NCBI GenBank assembly: GCA_049999805.1
Contig: JBNGIO010006035.1
Coordinates: forward strand, 67,587 to 131,468
DNA: 63,882 nucleotides
Origin: Folioceros fuciformis
Taxonomy: Eukaryota > Anthocerotophyta > Anthocerotopsida > Anthocerotales
Reading direction: 5' to 3'
Part shown: piece after piece, positions 19,640 through 36,148 of the stretch
How the letters are laid out: the number at the start of each line of letters is the position of its first letter
Numbering within the stretch: the first letter of the stretch is position 1
The notes under the pieces: model-generated
Told to the model about the DNA's origin: nothing
The model's input: only the letters and a program-made list of their open reading frames with translations
The model's database searches: none
Program-made: the position numbers and the translations under genes

Positions 19640-22027
19640 ATGGGGCCGGATGTGTCGGCCGTCTACCTCCAGGTAGTGGAGGACGTGATTAATAAGGTCC
19701 GCAACGATTTTCAGAGCGACGGCGTGGAGGAGCACGTGCTTAATGAGCTGCAACAGGTGAGGGGCCCGTGGACGACGAGTAATTTGGCCGCTGGAGGGGT
19801 TCGGGGTGCTCATGCCTGATCTTGGTTGTGCAGCTGTGGGAGACCAAATTGCAGCAGTCGGGAGCAATTGAGGGGGACAAGCTGGCGGCCCGCGAGCCAG
19901 CTGGTTCTGCGTATCCGCAAAATGCGGGTCCTGCTGCGAGCAGGCCGGGGGGAGGCCTTGTGCCTGCCACCCCAGTGCATGACTTGAATGTGCCTTACGA
20001 GCATACGGAGGACTACGAGGCGCCCACTGCTGAGTATCTGTTTCCGCCTGTGAGTTACGGTCGCCCGCGCTTGCCTTCCTGTTGTTGCTGTGCTGCTTGT
20101 TGGGGGTGCGTGCTGCCTGGAATGGTGTTTTCCGACCGAAGTCATGCGTTCGCTGGTCGCTGACGCGGAGGATACTGTGTATTGTGAAGACGCCTAGCAT
20201 TGTGAGTACTCCGGAGATTGTAATGCAGTACAATACAGCGCTGGCAGAACCGGACAGTGGGCTGGGGTTGGAAGTGAAGCTCGGGAGGCCAGATCCGTAC
20301 ATGGTACCACCATATCTTGAGTCCTTGGTTTTCATTTCTTGCTGTGGGGAATGTTGCTGTTTCGGTTTTCTGTACGGCTGTGTTTTGTGATCATTTCAGG
20401 TTAATGGTGATAAATCTTGTTTTAATATTGATTTATGTAAAAGATTCTGCACCGTTGTCTTGAGTGCTCTCATTTTTCTCGTGTGCAGGCGCAACCTGCA
20501 TCCTGGATGAATCAGAAGCCCCGTGGCGTGGATGTTAACATCGGTGAGCTTGATTCTTGTGTCTCGAAGCTCAGTCGTCGGGGATCTTCGAAACTCCTCT
20601 CAGATTTGGTTTGACATCGCCCATTTTAACCGAACTGTTGTTGCAGCCTATGAGGAAGGAGAAGAGGAAGAAGAGGAAAACGGGCACGAGCACGCCCCAG
20701 TGACCAAGGTCGAAAATAAAATCCAAGCCCTTCTTGTTATGTGTGATGAATCTTAGGCTCTGGACGACCAAGTAGCTTTCGCTTAGTCGCAATTGAAACT
20801 TAGTATGTCCTGTCTCTGTGGCTCAGGACTTTTTCACTCTGGCTCCGGGCAAGAGGAAGCGAGACGAGGTGACCCCTCCTTTCTTCTCTTCTCCGTCCCA
20901 CAGGGATGGAGGTGGGGAGATTGGTCTTGAGTTGTACTCGTCAGTAAATCGCACTCAGGTATTCTCATGGCGTTCCTTGGTTTTGTTCGTGTACTCCAGC
21001 TCATGGGGTTTGTCATCTGATGCATCGATGTCTTTTTTCTTTTTCGTCTTTTCAGACTACTGAGGATGGTGCTTCAGAGTGGAATGCTCAGAAGATGGCT
21101 GGTCGAAATTCTGACCAGAGTGTATGGAAGCAGGATATGATCTTAGCAGATTCAAGGATGGCACGGATGGCTGGAGCAACTCACACTTCTGGGGCATCAG
21201 ATATTCCACAACTCGATGGCATCAACGATGATTATGATGATGTGAGATGAGGGCCGATGTGGGCTTATTTCCATGTTGTCCAGTCTTCGACACAGTGTGG
21301 AAGTGAACATGTTGTCCACGAAGATTAAGATCCAAGTGTTGTGTTTAGTGCTTGATCTTCGTTACTGTTGGCTCATTGTTGCAGGGGGTCGCCGAGGAGG
21401 ATTATAACCAGCCAGCAGAGGAAGGTACGTGTATAGAGCTGTTTCACGTGTGATGAGCTGTACAGAAATTTATCATGAAGCTTTGTCTGAGGACCGTCAC
21501 ACACCCGTCTCCCCAGAGACGCAGCCTGCCCAGGAGGTTTCAAGAGCTGTGAAAAGTGAACCTGCTGCCGCTGAATCGGAGGGTTCAGAACCACCTTTGA
21601 ATGAAGATGACGATGAGGATTTGGACGAAAATGATCAAGGGGATGTGGAACCAACCACTGAAGACATAGTTCTTGCCCAGTTTGATAAGGTGTCCACCGC
21701 TGCGCGGGCTGCCTGCAAAGTCCCTCGTTCTTGCTGAAATTTTAATAGCCATGTATGCCATCTAAGCCTTTCCTGGTGTGTGGGAATGGAAGATGTTGAT
21801 CTCGACGATTTGTGTTGCGTAGGTGACAAGGTCGAAGAACAAGTGGAAGTGCATGCTAAAGGACGGTATCATGCATCTGAACGGCAAAGATATTCTTTTT
21901 GTCAAGGTTGGTCCTCTGTTCTTCCGTTGGAAGGGTCTGCCCTCCGTCTTCCTCGTGTGTCCTTATCTCATGAACTGGGTGACGTAAATTTTTGCGTGGG
22001 CAGGCTAATGGGGAATTCGAGTTTTGA
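19640..22027 (+). CDS. Transcription factor IIA large subunit (TFIIA alpha/beta)
   Basis: Stabilises TBP on the TATA box and pairs with TFIIA-gamma during RNA polymerase II preinitiation; nuclear. Inferred exons: 19640-19756, 19834-20049, 20190-20303, 20489-20543, 20647-20708 (or 20699), 20827-20958, 21056-21241, 21385-21424, 21517-21689, 21823-21906 and 22004-22027. They join in one frame to about 400 residues, near the usual plant length. The N-terminal four-helix domain reads VYLQVVEDVINKVR..VLNELQQLWE. The variable middle contains FFTLAPGKRKRDE, a plant-typical nuclear signal. An acidic stretch (DDDEDLDEND) precedes the C-terminal beta domain (CMLKDGIMHLNGKDILF, ending ANGEFEF). Both conserved ends are present, so the gene looks intact. 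The long minus-strand ORF opposite it (19118-20335) is a shadow. Confidence 0.95.
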
Positions 22028-23207
22028 CCGGTACGGTGGATTCAGAGGCGTCTATAGCCAACCTGGCATGTTCCGAGAACTTTTGCAACTGGGTTTTGCC
22101 TATTCTCTTGACTGCACAGACAGGGTGGGCTAGTTCCCTTTTTTGTGGTCCGCAGTACAGTCATCTGTAAAATTTTGCCCTTCTAACCAAGCAGGCCTAT
22201 TCCCGTATAGCAGGACATCCTATATTTCTGAGGCTTCACAAGGAGAAGTTTTTAGATACCCACTGTGCTGAGTGAGCCTTCCGGGGAGGCATGCACTAAA
22301 ATTTTGCCACTTGAATTATCAGTTTTCTTTACAATTGTATGGTTGTCCTGCTGCTTGGGTGGGATGTCCTTGTCTCTTAAAGTTGTGGCAAAGTTCAGCC
22401 CCTTTTGGTCAGCCCGGTTCTATGTAGTTTGGCTAGCTGTTGTTGGAGGGCGTGGTTGTGTCGCTGGAGCAACATTGGAGAAGATGAGCTCCTGGATACA
22501 ATAATGTCCCCGTTAGTTAGGCAGACCATTTACCTCCGGACCTGTCCTTGGTCGATTGCACGTAGGGTTCTGTACGTGAATGCATTTGCAAGATTGCAAA
22601 CTATTTGTCATCCTTCAATGGACAATCCTGTGTAAAAGGATTTCTGCATGGAAAGCCCTACTTGCACAGTTCCTTCGTCTAAATTCCTATGCCTCGTCAT
22701 GAATATCTCACCTGTAGGGCTTGGGGTCAGATATTTAGAGTTTGCGGTCTTATCTGACCTGGCAGTGAACGAGCGTGAAGACATTGCCAGTTGCGGGAAC
22801 CTTAATCATCGTCTCCTGTTTCTTTTTTCCCGGATTTGGTTCCGTGCAACTTTTTCTTTTGCGGATATGTTTCCTGCAATTTTCGAGCGAAACGCTTCCA
22901 TCATCCACTTCGTATGCCACGTACACGTGGACGAAGCTTTTGCTACGGGAGCTGATAAGTCTGGACGATACCCTAACGGTGGGGCGGTAGACACGTTCTT
23001 TCTCGTGTGTGAAGCGTACCGGTGACCGCTGAAGACGGGACGGGAGTTGCGGCGGAGCCAAGGAGCAGCGCTTTGCAGGCATAAGCTACTTTGGGCCTGA
23101 CTACGTGTAACCTCTTGTTGCCCGACTGCAAGCGTCTTGATAGCTTTCTTCATCTGTGAGCTACGTTTGTTGCAGAGTAGAGGGTCGCTGTGTGAAGGCA
23201 GCGGATC
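22028..23207. other. Spacer upstream of the S13 gene
   Basis: No supported coding region. The ORF at 22648-23025 has no recognisable features. A CGTTTGTTGCAG at about 23164-23175 looks like a splice acceptor a few dozen bases before the S13 start codon, so part of this region may be a 5'-UTR intron. An in-frame TGA near 23193 rules out a coding extension through that acceptor in the S13 frame. Confidence 0.5.
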
Positions 23208-23504
23208 ATGTCTTATCTACTAGGAACTCTGCTTGCCAAAAACAAGCCAGTCAGGGTTGCTCTTACACAGATCTATGGTATCGGGCGTAAGAAGGGAGCG
23301 CAAGTATGTCAGCAATTGGGCCTGAGCGACAACATCAGGGTGAGTGAGCTCACGTCGTTCGAACTTGAGAAGATTGCGCGGGCTATAAGCCAGAACTATT
23401 TGGTGGATTCGGAACTCAGGTCGGAGGTTGCTAATGACAAGAAACGCCTTATGAGCATTGGCTGTCACCGTGGACGCCAGCATGCCGCCAAGCAGAAGGG
23501 TTGA
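23208..23504 (+). CDS. Mitochondrial-type ribosomal protein S13 (uS13m), C-terminally short
   Basis: Component of the small ribosomal subunit head, contacting the A- and P-site tRNAs. The 98-residue product matches plant mitochondrial S13 (MSYLLGTLL, RVALTQIYGIG, ELTSFELEKIARAISQNYLVDSELR, DKKRLMSIGCHRGRQH). It stops at AAKQKG, exactly where homologues continue into the conserved basic LPxRGQRTxTNART tail, so about 20 residues are missing and are not found downstream in any frame. Start is the only Met in frame after an upstream stop; no N-terminal presequence is seen. It may be a nuclear copy of a mitochondrial gene using internal targeting, or a decaying copy. Confidence 0.85.
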   Translation: MSYLLGTLLAKNKPVRVALTQIYGIGRKKGAQVCQQLGLSDNIRVSELTSFELEKIARAISQNYLVDSELRSEVANDKKRLMSIGCHRGRQHAAKQKG

Positions 23505-23725
23505 GTCTAGTTTTGGTCTTGGCTATGCCAACTTTCTTGGTATCTAAGGCTCTGCGCAAGGCTTGATCCCACTCCATTCGTTTACCATTCTTTACAAAAG
23601 GATGATCAGACTGTTACGTAGTCCCTCAATGGAGGGGCGTTGTACGTTTCTGAACAATTAGGTTTGATATCATGCTACTCTCTAGGCTACTCTCCAGACT
23701 ACCGTCGAAGCACACATGAACAGTG

Positions 23726-26505
23726 TTAGGCAGGTGTAGATGAGGTGGCCGCGAAGTTCATGCATATTGGAGGATTGACCTTAACCAGAGCAAGAATGGC
23801 GGAAGGTACAGTCCAAATTCCATCTCCGCAGATGAGGCCTGACGCAACGGCGGGGGCATACGCTTCTGCTTTCTTACTGTCTCGCCGCTGCCAGATATAA
23901 AGGATGACTGAGCCAATAGCCATATCGATTGCAAAGTAAGCTCCAATGTAGAAAGGGATTGCCATCGCCATTGGAATCGGTATGTATTTGGCGTACCTCT
24001 TAGGGACAACATCCCTGAGAGTGTTGATCCATACTGCCAGGAGAAAGAATCCCAGACACAACTGCAAGCAGTGGCTCGGGAGAGCTGAAAATCCTTCTGT
24101 TCCTATAATAGCCATAGCTCTGAAAATGGTGCCATTTGGTGCCTTGTATTGTCCGTTTTGGTCACCGATGGTGAAAGCGTTCCAATACAACCAAAATGTT
24201 GCTGGCGACACAATGCATCCCATGAGAACGCCAATTATTTGAGCCACAAACATGGATCGAGGTGATGACAAAGTAAGGTAGCCAGTCTTGAAATCCTGCA
24301 TCAAATCTGCTGAAGCCCCAACAATGGTTTGCATCACAGTAGCTGTTACGAGGCCTGCAATGACGCCTCCTCCCGAACTCCCCCCCCAGGTTGCGAATAT
24401 AAATAACCCCAGTTTACCATATGTGGTAATCAGACTCCAGTCTGTTAGGCCCGTCCCGTACGAATTGCAGAATGCTAGCACCGGTGCAAACAAGTAGGCG
24501 ACCAATATGAAGTACCACTTCGCTGGCTTGTATAGTTGGGGTATAGCTGCTGTTGAGATGGCAGCCAGTGTCACATATCCAACCAACGCCAACCAGGGGG
24601 GAATTTGATCCTTATTGAATATCTCATTTCGCTTCTCTTCGTCCAGAGATAAATCCTCAATTTTGGAAGCTATATACGAATGGCAAAGAAATTCGGATTA
24701 GTCAAAACTGATGAAATTGATAATCTCCAAACTAATGAACTCCAGAGTAGGATTTCTACCTTGTGCTCCATCCAGGGGAAGGTCACTTTTTCGCTGCTTA
24801 TAATGCTTGTCAAGGGACGTGATAGTCAGTACTATGATCTTCAAAAAGTTGTAGAGGCCGTCTCCAAGAATAAGAGCAATAGCAAGGAAGATCTAACAGA
24901 CGCGACGGGTCATGAGCTTTTAGTAACTTGTATGGGGCAACGATTCCACACAGCCATATTCGTCCACGCTTACCCTGTAACCAGTGATGCCTTGAAAATC
25001 GTACGATTTAAGGCCCTCTGGATACCACTTCCCAGCCTGGTTGCCAATCAAGGGCCACAATAGGCCCCAAGATATAATAGCTCCCAGAAGCACAGAAAAG
25101 TTCACAATATGGGAACAAATCATGCCAACTCCAATAAATGAGAGGCTGAAATCAAAGTAAAACCTGATTGACAGACCCACACGTCAGAGCAGTTGATGAA
25201 CCAGAGAGTTGGATGGACAAAGATAGTCGACTTATAAGCTGATCTCACACCTGTTTTCAAAGGCCTTCAGACCCAACGAAGGGAAATTGTCAAATCCGCA
25301 GGCGTCTGCTCGACCTGAGAAGAACCACTTGAAGAAACTCCAAAAAAAGCTGATCGTGAAGTACTTCCCCAATATCTTTACTTGCTTCCTGCAGCACCAA
25401 AACGACTCCAGTTAGAATCCAGAGTTGCAGACATGTCCATGTCCTCAGTGCTCTGAATAAATATCTCATCAATACTTGGCTTGGTCGGCTCCCAGCGGAG
25501 TATGAAAGCTGTTAATCAGCACAGCGGTAGCAGTCCCACTTGGATAAGTTAGCTTGTAGTCTAAGATCATAATCTGCAGGATTTTCAACTTCTCTGTCAG
25601 CAGCTCCGCATTTTCCTTCTGTTTTTACCAGGAGCACTCCCTCATGCAACACAATAGGAAGGAGAAAGCAAAGGTTGTAGTACCCTGCGAAGTGGAACGA
25701 TTGAAAAGATACCAATAACACCGATCAGCAACATAAACAAAATAAGACGTCCAAGATGTGGATTTATGATATCTTGTTCAAGGTTTCCCTTCTGTCCAAG
25801 AAGATTTTCGTAACTCTGTCGGTCCATTGCAAGCAGCGAGTTGCTGAATCCACCTGCAGGAACAAATAACACCAACGGTGACATGTGTATGGCCTCAAAC
25901 AACAAAGAAACAATTACCGCTGACTGCACACACTGAGGAGACAATTGTGCAGGCAAAAACAGTTTGAGACGGGCTCACGGAGGGGATCAGTCTTTATTGT
26001 TCAAGTACGTAAGAATCATGGGCACGTTGGCATTGACAGCCAACTTCGTACCTGTAAAAGCCAGTCCGCAACAAGCGATAACAGTCGTTTGAATCACTGT
26101 GTTCTCCTGTCGAGTGAAGGGCCTGGTCTTCAATCCAAAATAGCTCAAGGCGCGATTCCACAAAGAGAGGAGGAAGAAACCCATGAGTCCTGCCGCTATG
26201 TTGAAAGACGGGATGATGCCCACCGTGAAGGCGAGCTTGTGCGTTATAAGAGAAAAGATAACTCCGAGTACTCCCCCCACCGCCAAGGCACGAAATGTAA
26301 TTTGCTCTTTCCATGACGGAACTTCAACACCTTCAAAAAGCTCTTCACCAGCCGGAACATGCTTGTCCCCACGATTTGCGTTGTGTCGCTGCCGAATACC
26401 GTCATGGTCGACTGTAGTGGATAAGTCTCCACCTAATCCATACTCTCTCAACCTGGTGATGCCTTCGTCCAGGCCTGACTCTCGATTCTCCTCGTGCGTT
26501 GCCAT
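23726..26505 (-). CDS. Yellow stripe-like (YSL) oligopeptide transporter
   Basis: OPT-superfamily carrier; YSL members move metal-nicotianamine complexes across plasma or vacuolar membranes. Inferred exons: 26505-26052, 25853-25684, 25591-25476, 25388-25251, 25163-24974, 24892-24760 and 24669-23726, joining in frame to about 714 residues (plant YSLs are around 670). Family marks: [117 protein letters not shown] and the C-terminal [20 protein letters not shown]. Many hydrophobic segments fit 12-14 membrane helices. Substrate specificity cannot be told. Confidence 0.93.
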
Positions 26506-28470
26506 TTCTGAGAATCAGATAACGACTAATCAGCAAACGATTCTTAAAACAACAAAGACGGAGTGCAATTCTAGAACGCGCAAGGTAACAATTTTTGGAC
26601 GAACACGCTAATCTGCGACAGGAACCTTCAGCTGCTCATATTATCGGCATGGCAACCAGCAAACCAAGTGCAATCTGAATCAAAACCTTAATCCTGAGCA
26701 CGCGCGCAGTTCTTGCACGGGCACCACATGTCGCATGACAGGGAAAGACTAGATTCTCCAGGCCTTACCAAAGCACAGTTCTCCGGTTCTTACCCTTCTG
26801 GAGAAACCTCCTCGCAGCCTCTCTTTCGTCTGAAGCAACAAGGTATTCCTCTCCTTGCGGCTATTCCATCAGGGCTTTCTGTGAAGAGGAAGAAAGACGA
26901 CTGTCACTCCAATGCGCTGGTCCGTTCTCAGGTGTTATGTCGAGCAAGAGCACCACTTGCCACAGACACAAGGACACCACAAGAGTCGGCACGCAAGAGG
27001 AGCGCTTCGACTCTCACACCAACGTCACTAAAGCTAGCTTAACACTCCAATCCACCTCAATTTTCTTCCAACGACAGAGGAAACCCGTATGCTCGAATGC
27101 CTCTCACAACCTTCCAGAAGCAACCGTTTCCTCCACACACAGCGACGAAGACAAGTACAAAAGACAAGCTCCGAGAGAAGCAAAGAGTGGGGCATCGACC
27201 AATTCTCTGACAGCGATTCGCTCACCGCTGCAGCAGTCTCCTCAAGCGCACAACGTAGTTCGAGCAAGAACAGGTTGGTAGCGAAGATGGAATTGTCATC
27301 AGGCCACTCTCGGGTGCGTGAAGACACTACACTACTCTCTTTTGGTCCGTCCAAGAGCTCTGACAACGCCACCAATTCGGACCCGTTGGACCTGGTTCCA
27401 CTGAAGCAGACATTGTACTGTATATTATCTACTTACCTACCTACCGAGGGATACTGCCTCATCTCTTCTGTCTTGCTCGCTCAAAAGATAAATACTGTAC
27501 AGTTAAACAAATTGAGTTACGGACCCGGTGGCTGGACGGAGCCGCTCCAAGGTCGGATTTCCCACATGGAGACTGCGGCGGCCGCCAGTTGTTTGTTCGC
27601 AGTGTGCTTGCACAGCGACCAATGTGGACACGCATTGACCGAATAATTCCCCGGACGGCAGCGCAGCCACAGAGACACCTCACTCGGATGCGTCCACCAG
27701 TCATAGATGTGTCATAAATATTACACAAAAAGTTATTATGAATAACGAGGACAGAAGGCAAGCCACGAGGCAGATTGGCTAATTACAAGGAAAACACGTG
27801 ACTTGACATGACTTCGGGTATTTTCTCCTTTACAGAGATTCCACTATGCTAGTCGTTCTCCTGTTCATCAACTGCAGCTACGTACATGGAAAAATTGCAG
27901 TTGTGACTGGTGAAAATTTCCTTTTGTGATGCAGCATGCTACAGAAAACAGAAAACGGATATAAAAACCACGCACAGTAACTACATTCACCAAAAGATAG
28001 CTGAGGACTGACGTACAAGAGGTAGGCATCTCTGCTTTCCCGTTGAAGACTGACGTACATTAAGGACGCAACTGTGCTTTCCCCATTGCTGGTTTCGGCG
28101 GCCCTTTAACGACGTCTTTATTACTCCCACGGTTCGCAGCAAGATGGGAACTGCAGGCAGACGCCAATGTCAGATCGCTGGAGGGCTGACAATAGCTGAC
28201 TCCAGTTGCAAAGACCAGTACAGGAGGAGTAGGCTGGACAAGGGGATCATACCTGAATCAAATCTGGCCACCAGAGTAGCAGACAGAGACAACATCTGGG
28301 GTGCAAGTGCGGATCCCGCTTACGTTTGTGCTCAAATGTTGAGACATTGGGCTTAGGAGGCAAACAGTGCAATCACGTCCATATTTGCTTCCCAATAATT
28401 GCGCCCGATATCTAATACAGTCCTAAATAGTGTGGACATTGTAATTATGATCACAACATACCATACCACT
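26506..28470. other. Spacer between YSL and the DEAH helicase gene
   Basis: Two kilobases without a supported gene. Plus-strand ORFs at 26713-27042 and 27089-27646 are Ser/Thr-rich with no domain I recognise. This is probably the 5' flank of the YSL gene and the 3' flank of the helicase gene. Confidence 0.55.
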
Positions 28471-32247
<3,777 letters not shown>

Positions 32248-32286
32248 CGTTGTTGTTCCAGACGAACAACAGCTGATGAGGAACAA

Positions 32287-33967
32287 CCCGGGACGTGAAA
32301 CGGCCTCGAAGAGATCGGGCGGGGCTATCGAAATGAGGACGATGCAGGGACTACAAACTCATGTTTTTTATTGGAATACATATTATATATGCGAATATTC
32401 GTGACATCAAAAGAATATTCTTCTACTCTACCTCGTTACGTATAACAAATTCCTATTTCTATACCTCTAACCTCTTTATGGACCTAAAAAGAACATATAT
32501 ATATAGGGCAGCTGTGCCGCAGATGTGCCACCATTCCCTTTGTACAGCACAATGCCGAGGCTATGGGTGTAATACCTGCAGCGGGCTTCACATTGTCCCT
32601 AATTGGCTTCACATTGCCCCTTGCCCCCTTCCGTTGCAGTCTCTACCATGCAACAATACTAATGGGCTTCATATTGTCCCCTGCCCCTTCATATTGTCCC
32701 CTGCCCCTCTCGTTGCAGTCTCTGCCATCCTTTGCTTAGGGTTTTGTAGTCCCCTTGGCATCGCCACTACCTTCTCCCGGGTGCCCGCACCCCTGCTCAC
32801 TTGGCCTACACCACCTTCCTTTTCTAGACCCGGGTGCGGGCACCCTGCTCACTTGGCCTACACCACCTTCTCCTTTTCTGGACCCGGGTGCCCACACCCC
32901 TACTCACTTGGCCTACACCACAGGTTTCGTAGTCCGGTTTCGCACGTCACTGCCTTCTCCCTTTTCTAGCTTCTCCCTTTTCTGGACCCGGGTGGACGCA
33001 CCCGTATTCACTTGGCCTACACCCCTCCCATTGGAGTCTCTGCCATCCTCTTTGCTTCAGGGTTTTGTAGTCCCCTTCGCACGCACCCGTACTCACTTGG
33101 CCTACACCACACAGGCCCGCTCCCTACTCACTTGGCCTGTACCAATCAGGCCCGCGCACCTGCTCCCTTGGCCTACAACAAAGTCGCCCGCTCCTGCTCC
33201 CTTGGCCTACAACAAAGTCGCCCGCTCCTGCTCCCTTGGCCTACAACAAAGTCGCCCGCTCGCCCGGCTCCTTGCCCTGCACCCTCCCGAGCACTCACAC
33301 TTGGCCATATTGCACACCACCCTAACTAACTAAAAAAAGAATGAGTATGATTGAAGCGGTTTCTGTTCTATGATCGAAGCACGCACCCTATGATCACATG
33401 TCTAAACTATTTGCACCGTATACCACCGCCCTAAAATTAAATTTTTGTGAAAGAACCTTATCCTTATCTATATAGGGTGAACTTATGCATATAGAAAAAC
33501 CAGGTGTTCTTAAACACAGAAAATTAACCTTTCTTTAGCTAAAGAAAAACATAACATCTCTCAAAGCATGGTGCAGAGGAATCCATTATCTCTAATCGGC
33601 AAGATTAGTGTGAGAATTATCTAATCACGCCCGCAGAGACCAGGCCAAAGGTTGGACTTATAATTTTTGGATAAATTTTATTGATCAAAACTTATTTATT
33701 TATTTTAATCGGGACACCTCCTAGATGGCACCATAGAGGGAACTTCCTTTAGATCCCATTACGGAGGGTTGACTGTACATACTGTACACAGGCCGCCTAA
33801 AAACCGTTGGTTTAGTCGACCCGGTTACATGAGCTGTGTTTTGATCAAACCAAAGCCCTAACTAAACCCCCCCGGAGTGGAGGCAAGACGGGTTGGCGTC
33901 CACGATTTGGATTCTGCATTTGGTGCATCGAGGTGTAGCGGGTTGGAATCCGATTCGAGCCGGCGCC
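32287..33967. other. Intergenic region with pyrimidine-rich minisatellite
   Basis: No supported gene. The ORFs at 32361-33333 are translations of a repeated CTCACTTGGCCTACACCAC sequence. The right part (33300-33967) is AT-rich and then becomes the 5' flank of the eIF2B gene. Confidence 0.65.
32790..33262. repeat. Minisatellite with CACTTGGCCTACACCAC units
   Basis: The motif CTCACTTGGCCTACACCAC is repeated at irregular spacing from 32798 to about 33150 together with CTTTTCTGGACCCGGGTG blocks. It passes into a tight 30-bp tandem array (GGCCTACAACAAAGTCGCCC plus GCTCCTGCTCCCTT), three copies, at 33168-33260. Confidence 0.88.
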
Positions 33968-36148
33968 ATGGTGGCCGCGATGCCTGACGTGCAGGCGCAG
34001 GTGGAGGAGTTCGTGACAAAGCTGAAGCGCAGGTACTTTTTTGTTGCTGTGTGCAGGCAGCTGCAGCAGGATGAGGGATGATTGTTTGCGTTGCAGTGGA
34101 ATTTGGTGTTGCCTGCTCTCCATTGATGGCGTGTGTCTGCTGTGAAGAGATCAGGCAAGTGGAAGGAGCTCTGGACACGGCACGGTATGCGGGCACGCTG
34201 CTCCGGCAGGTGATCTCTCAGCACCGCATTCCGGCCTCGGCGGATGCTTCCTCGCTGATAGAGGCGGTGAAGGCGGTTGGGCTCCGGATGATGGCAGCCA
34301 ACCCTATCGGTAGGTGAGCAATTTGGTGTTGGAGTCGGTTGTGGTTTGGGGGCGTCCGTCGTGGTGAAGGGGTGAAGGGGTATTGCAGAGTTGGCGGTCG
34401 GGAACGTGGTCCGCCGCATTCTTCACATTATTCGGGAGGAGGATGCATCCCTGGCAGCCAGTTCTCTCGTGGGGACAGGGCTGTCCGGGGGCAGTGAGGA
34501 TGAGAAGGAAGAGGAGGGGAATCGTCACGAGTATTCTGCCTCTGCGCTCGCTGCTGCTAATCGGACTGCGTTGAGGGCACCGTCTTTGCATAACCTGTTG
34601 GAATCTGTGCCGTCGCCGGTGAAGGCCCAGGCTGTGACCACCGCGAGCTCCGACAGTGATGTCAAAAGCCGAAGTAAGGTCATTGTTCATGGCAGTCGTA
34701 AGCTTTTTCACTTCCTGGAGTAGCGCAAATTGGTGCATTGCACGGGTTGGTCACGTGGGCCTGGTGGTTGGGTTGTGCAGCTGGCGACAGGAACTCACGG
34801 AGCTGGAAGCTGAAGCATAATGTTATCGAGGTCATCAACGAATTGCTGAGTGACATCGACAGTTTTCATTCACAGGTGGCTGACCAAGCCCTCGAGCACA
34901 TTCATCAAAAGTAAGAGTCTCTTGCCTGTTGAAGCACACTTGATCCCGTGCGGGAGCTGGTCTCCACTCCTCGGGCTAGAACAGTAAGCCTTTGTTCTGT
35001 AGGCTGTCTTCATCACTATTGCATAGGGCCATTTAGGTGTTGGTATTTCTGCAGATGTCGGCACATTTTTCTTGTCCAGCAATCATGGAATGTCCAGTGT
35101 GAAAGTGTTTATAACCCTGGTTTCGTTTCGTTCAGTGAGGTGATTTTAACTTTGGGAAGGTCCCGCACATTGCTCCACTTTCTACTGGAAGCAAGGAAGA
35201 AAAGGTCGTTTCAAGTGGTCATTGCGGAAGGTGCGCCAAGGTAGTTGTGCAAGCGATTGTCAAGTTGTTCAAATTTTCTTCCACGGTGGCTGGTTGGTTG
35301 GCATCAGTTTGGTTGCTGGAGATTGTGATCTCTGATGTATGTTTGCCTCGCACAGGTATCAAGGGCATACTTTGGCAAAGGAGTTGGCAGCTGTGGGTCT
35401 GCAAACCACGCTCATCACTGACTCTGCAGTGTTTGCTATGATGGCTCGTGTCAATATGGTATGCCTTTACGTTGGCCCAGGATATATCCCTTGTGGGTGA
35501 GGACAACTGCTTATTCCTGACTGGCTCGATGGTGGGCCATAGGTTATTGTAGGAGCTCATGCAGTGATGGCGAATGGAGGGGTCCTGGCGCCGGTTGGTT
35601 TAAATATGGTTGCTCTAGCAGCTCGTCGGCACGCCGTTCCATTTGTTGTGCTTGCTGGAGTTCACAAGGTTTGTTACAACCTCTCCATGACACCATGATT
35701 CAGATGACAAATCAATTAACATAATGATTCTGATTGCCTTTGGTATGCAGCTGTGTCCGTTATACCCCCACAACCCCTATACAACTTTGAACGACTTCAA
35801 GTCTCCAGCCGAAGTGCTGGACTTTGGTGACTTCTCTCATTCTTTAGATGGAGCAACAGGAGCTTCCGAAATACACGTTGTGAATTCAGCATTCGACTAC
35901 ATCCCTCCTGACCTAGTCAGCCTATTTATCACGGACACGTACGATTCTCGTCCCTGCCATGCCGTCTTGGTCACTCGTTGGTCCGTTGTCTGTATGTTTG
36001 CGGTAAATCCCCTCGGTTTCCATGTCGTGTTGGTGTATGTCTACTGACCTGTACTCCTATGTTTTGTTTCAGAGGAGGGCACAATCCCTCGTACGTCTAT
36101 CGGCTGATCGCTGAATACTACAGCCCTGAAGATTTTGTACTGCAATGA
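33968..36148 (+). CDS. Translation initiation factor eIF2B subunit beta
   Basis: Regulatory subunit of the guanine-nucleotide exchange factor that reloads eIF2 with GTP; cytosolic. Inferred exons: 33968-34032, 34155-34309, 34389-34673, 34781-34910, 35136-35240, 35356-35458, 35543-35668, 35751-35938 and 36073-36148, giving 410 residues, the usual plant length. The eIF2B alpha/beta/delta Rossmann-like domain is clear: EVILTLGRSRTLLHFLLEA, VIAEGAPR, AVGLQTTLITDSAVFAMMARVN, VIVGAHAVMANGGVLAPVGLN, HAVPFVVLAGVHK, and the C-terminal GGHNPSYVYRLIAEYY. A poorly conserved Ser/Glu-rich stretch at about residues 90-170 separates the helical N-terminus from this domain. The gene looks intact. Confidence 0.95.

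Noticed and set aside
19118-20335. 405-residue minus-strand ORF
   Set aside because: It lies antisense to the TFIIA large-subunit exons and their introns, is rich in Arg/Pro/Ser as expected from GC-biased antisense frames, and has no domain.
27089-27646. 185-residue plus-strand ORF
   Set aside because: Ser/Gln-rich, no recognisable family, no neighbouring exon; treated as non-coding flank of the YSL gene.
32361-33333. Overlapping plus-strand ORFs of 202 and 192 residues
   Set aside because: They are translations of the CACTTGGCCTACACCAC minisatellite in successive frames.
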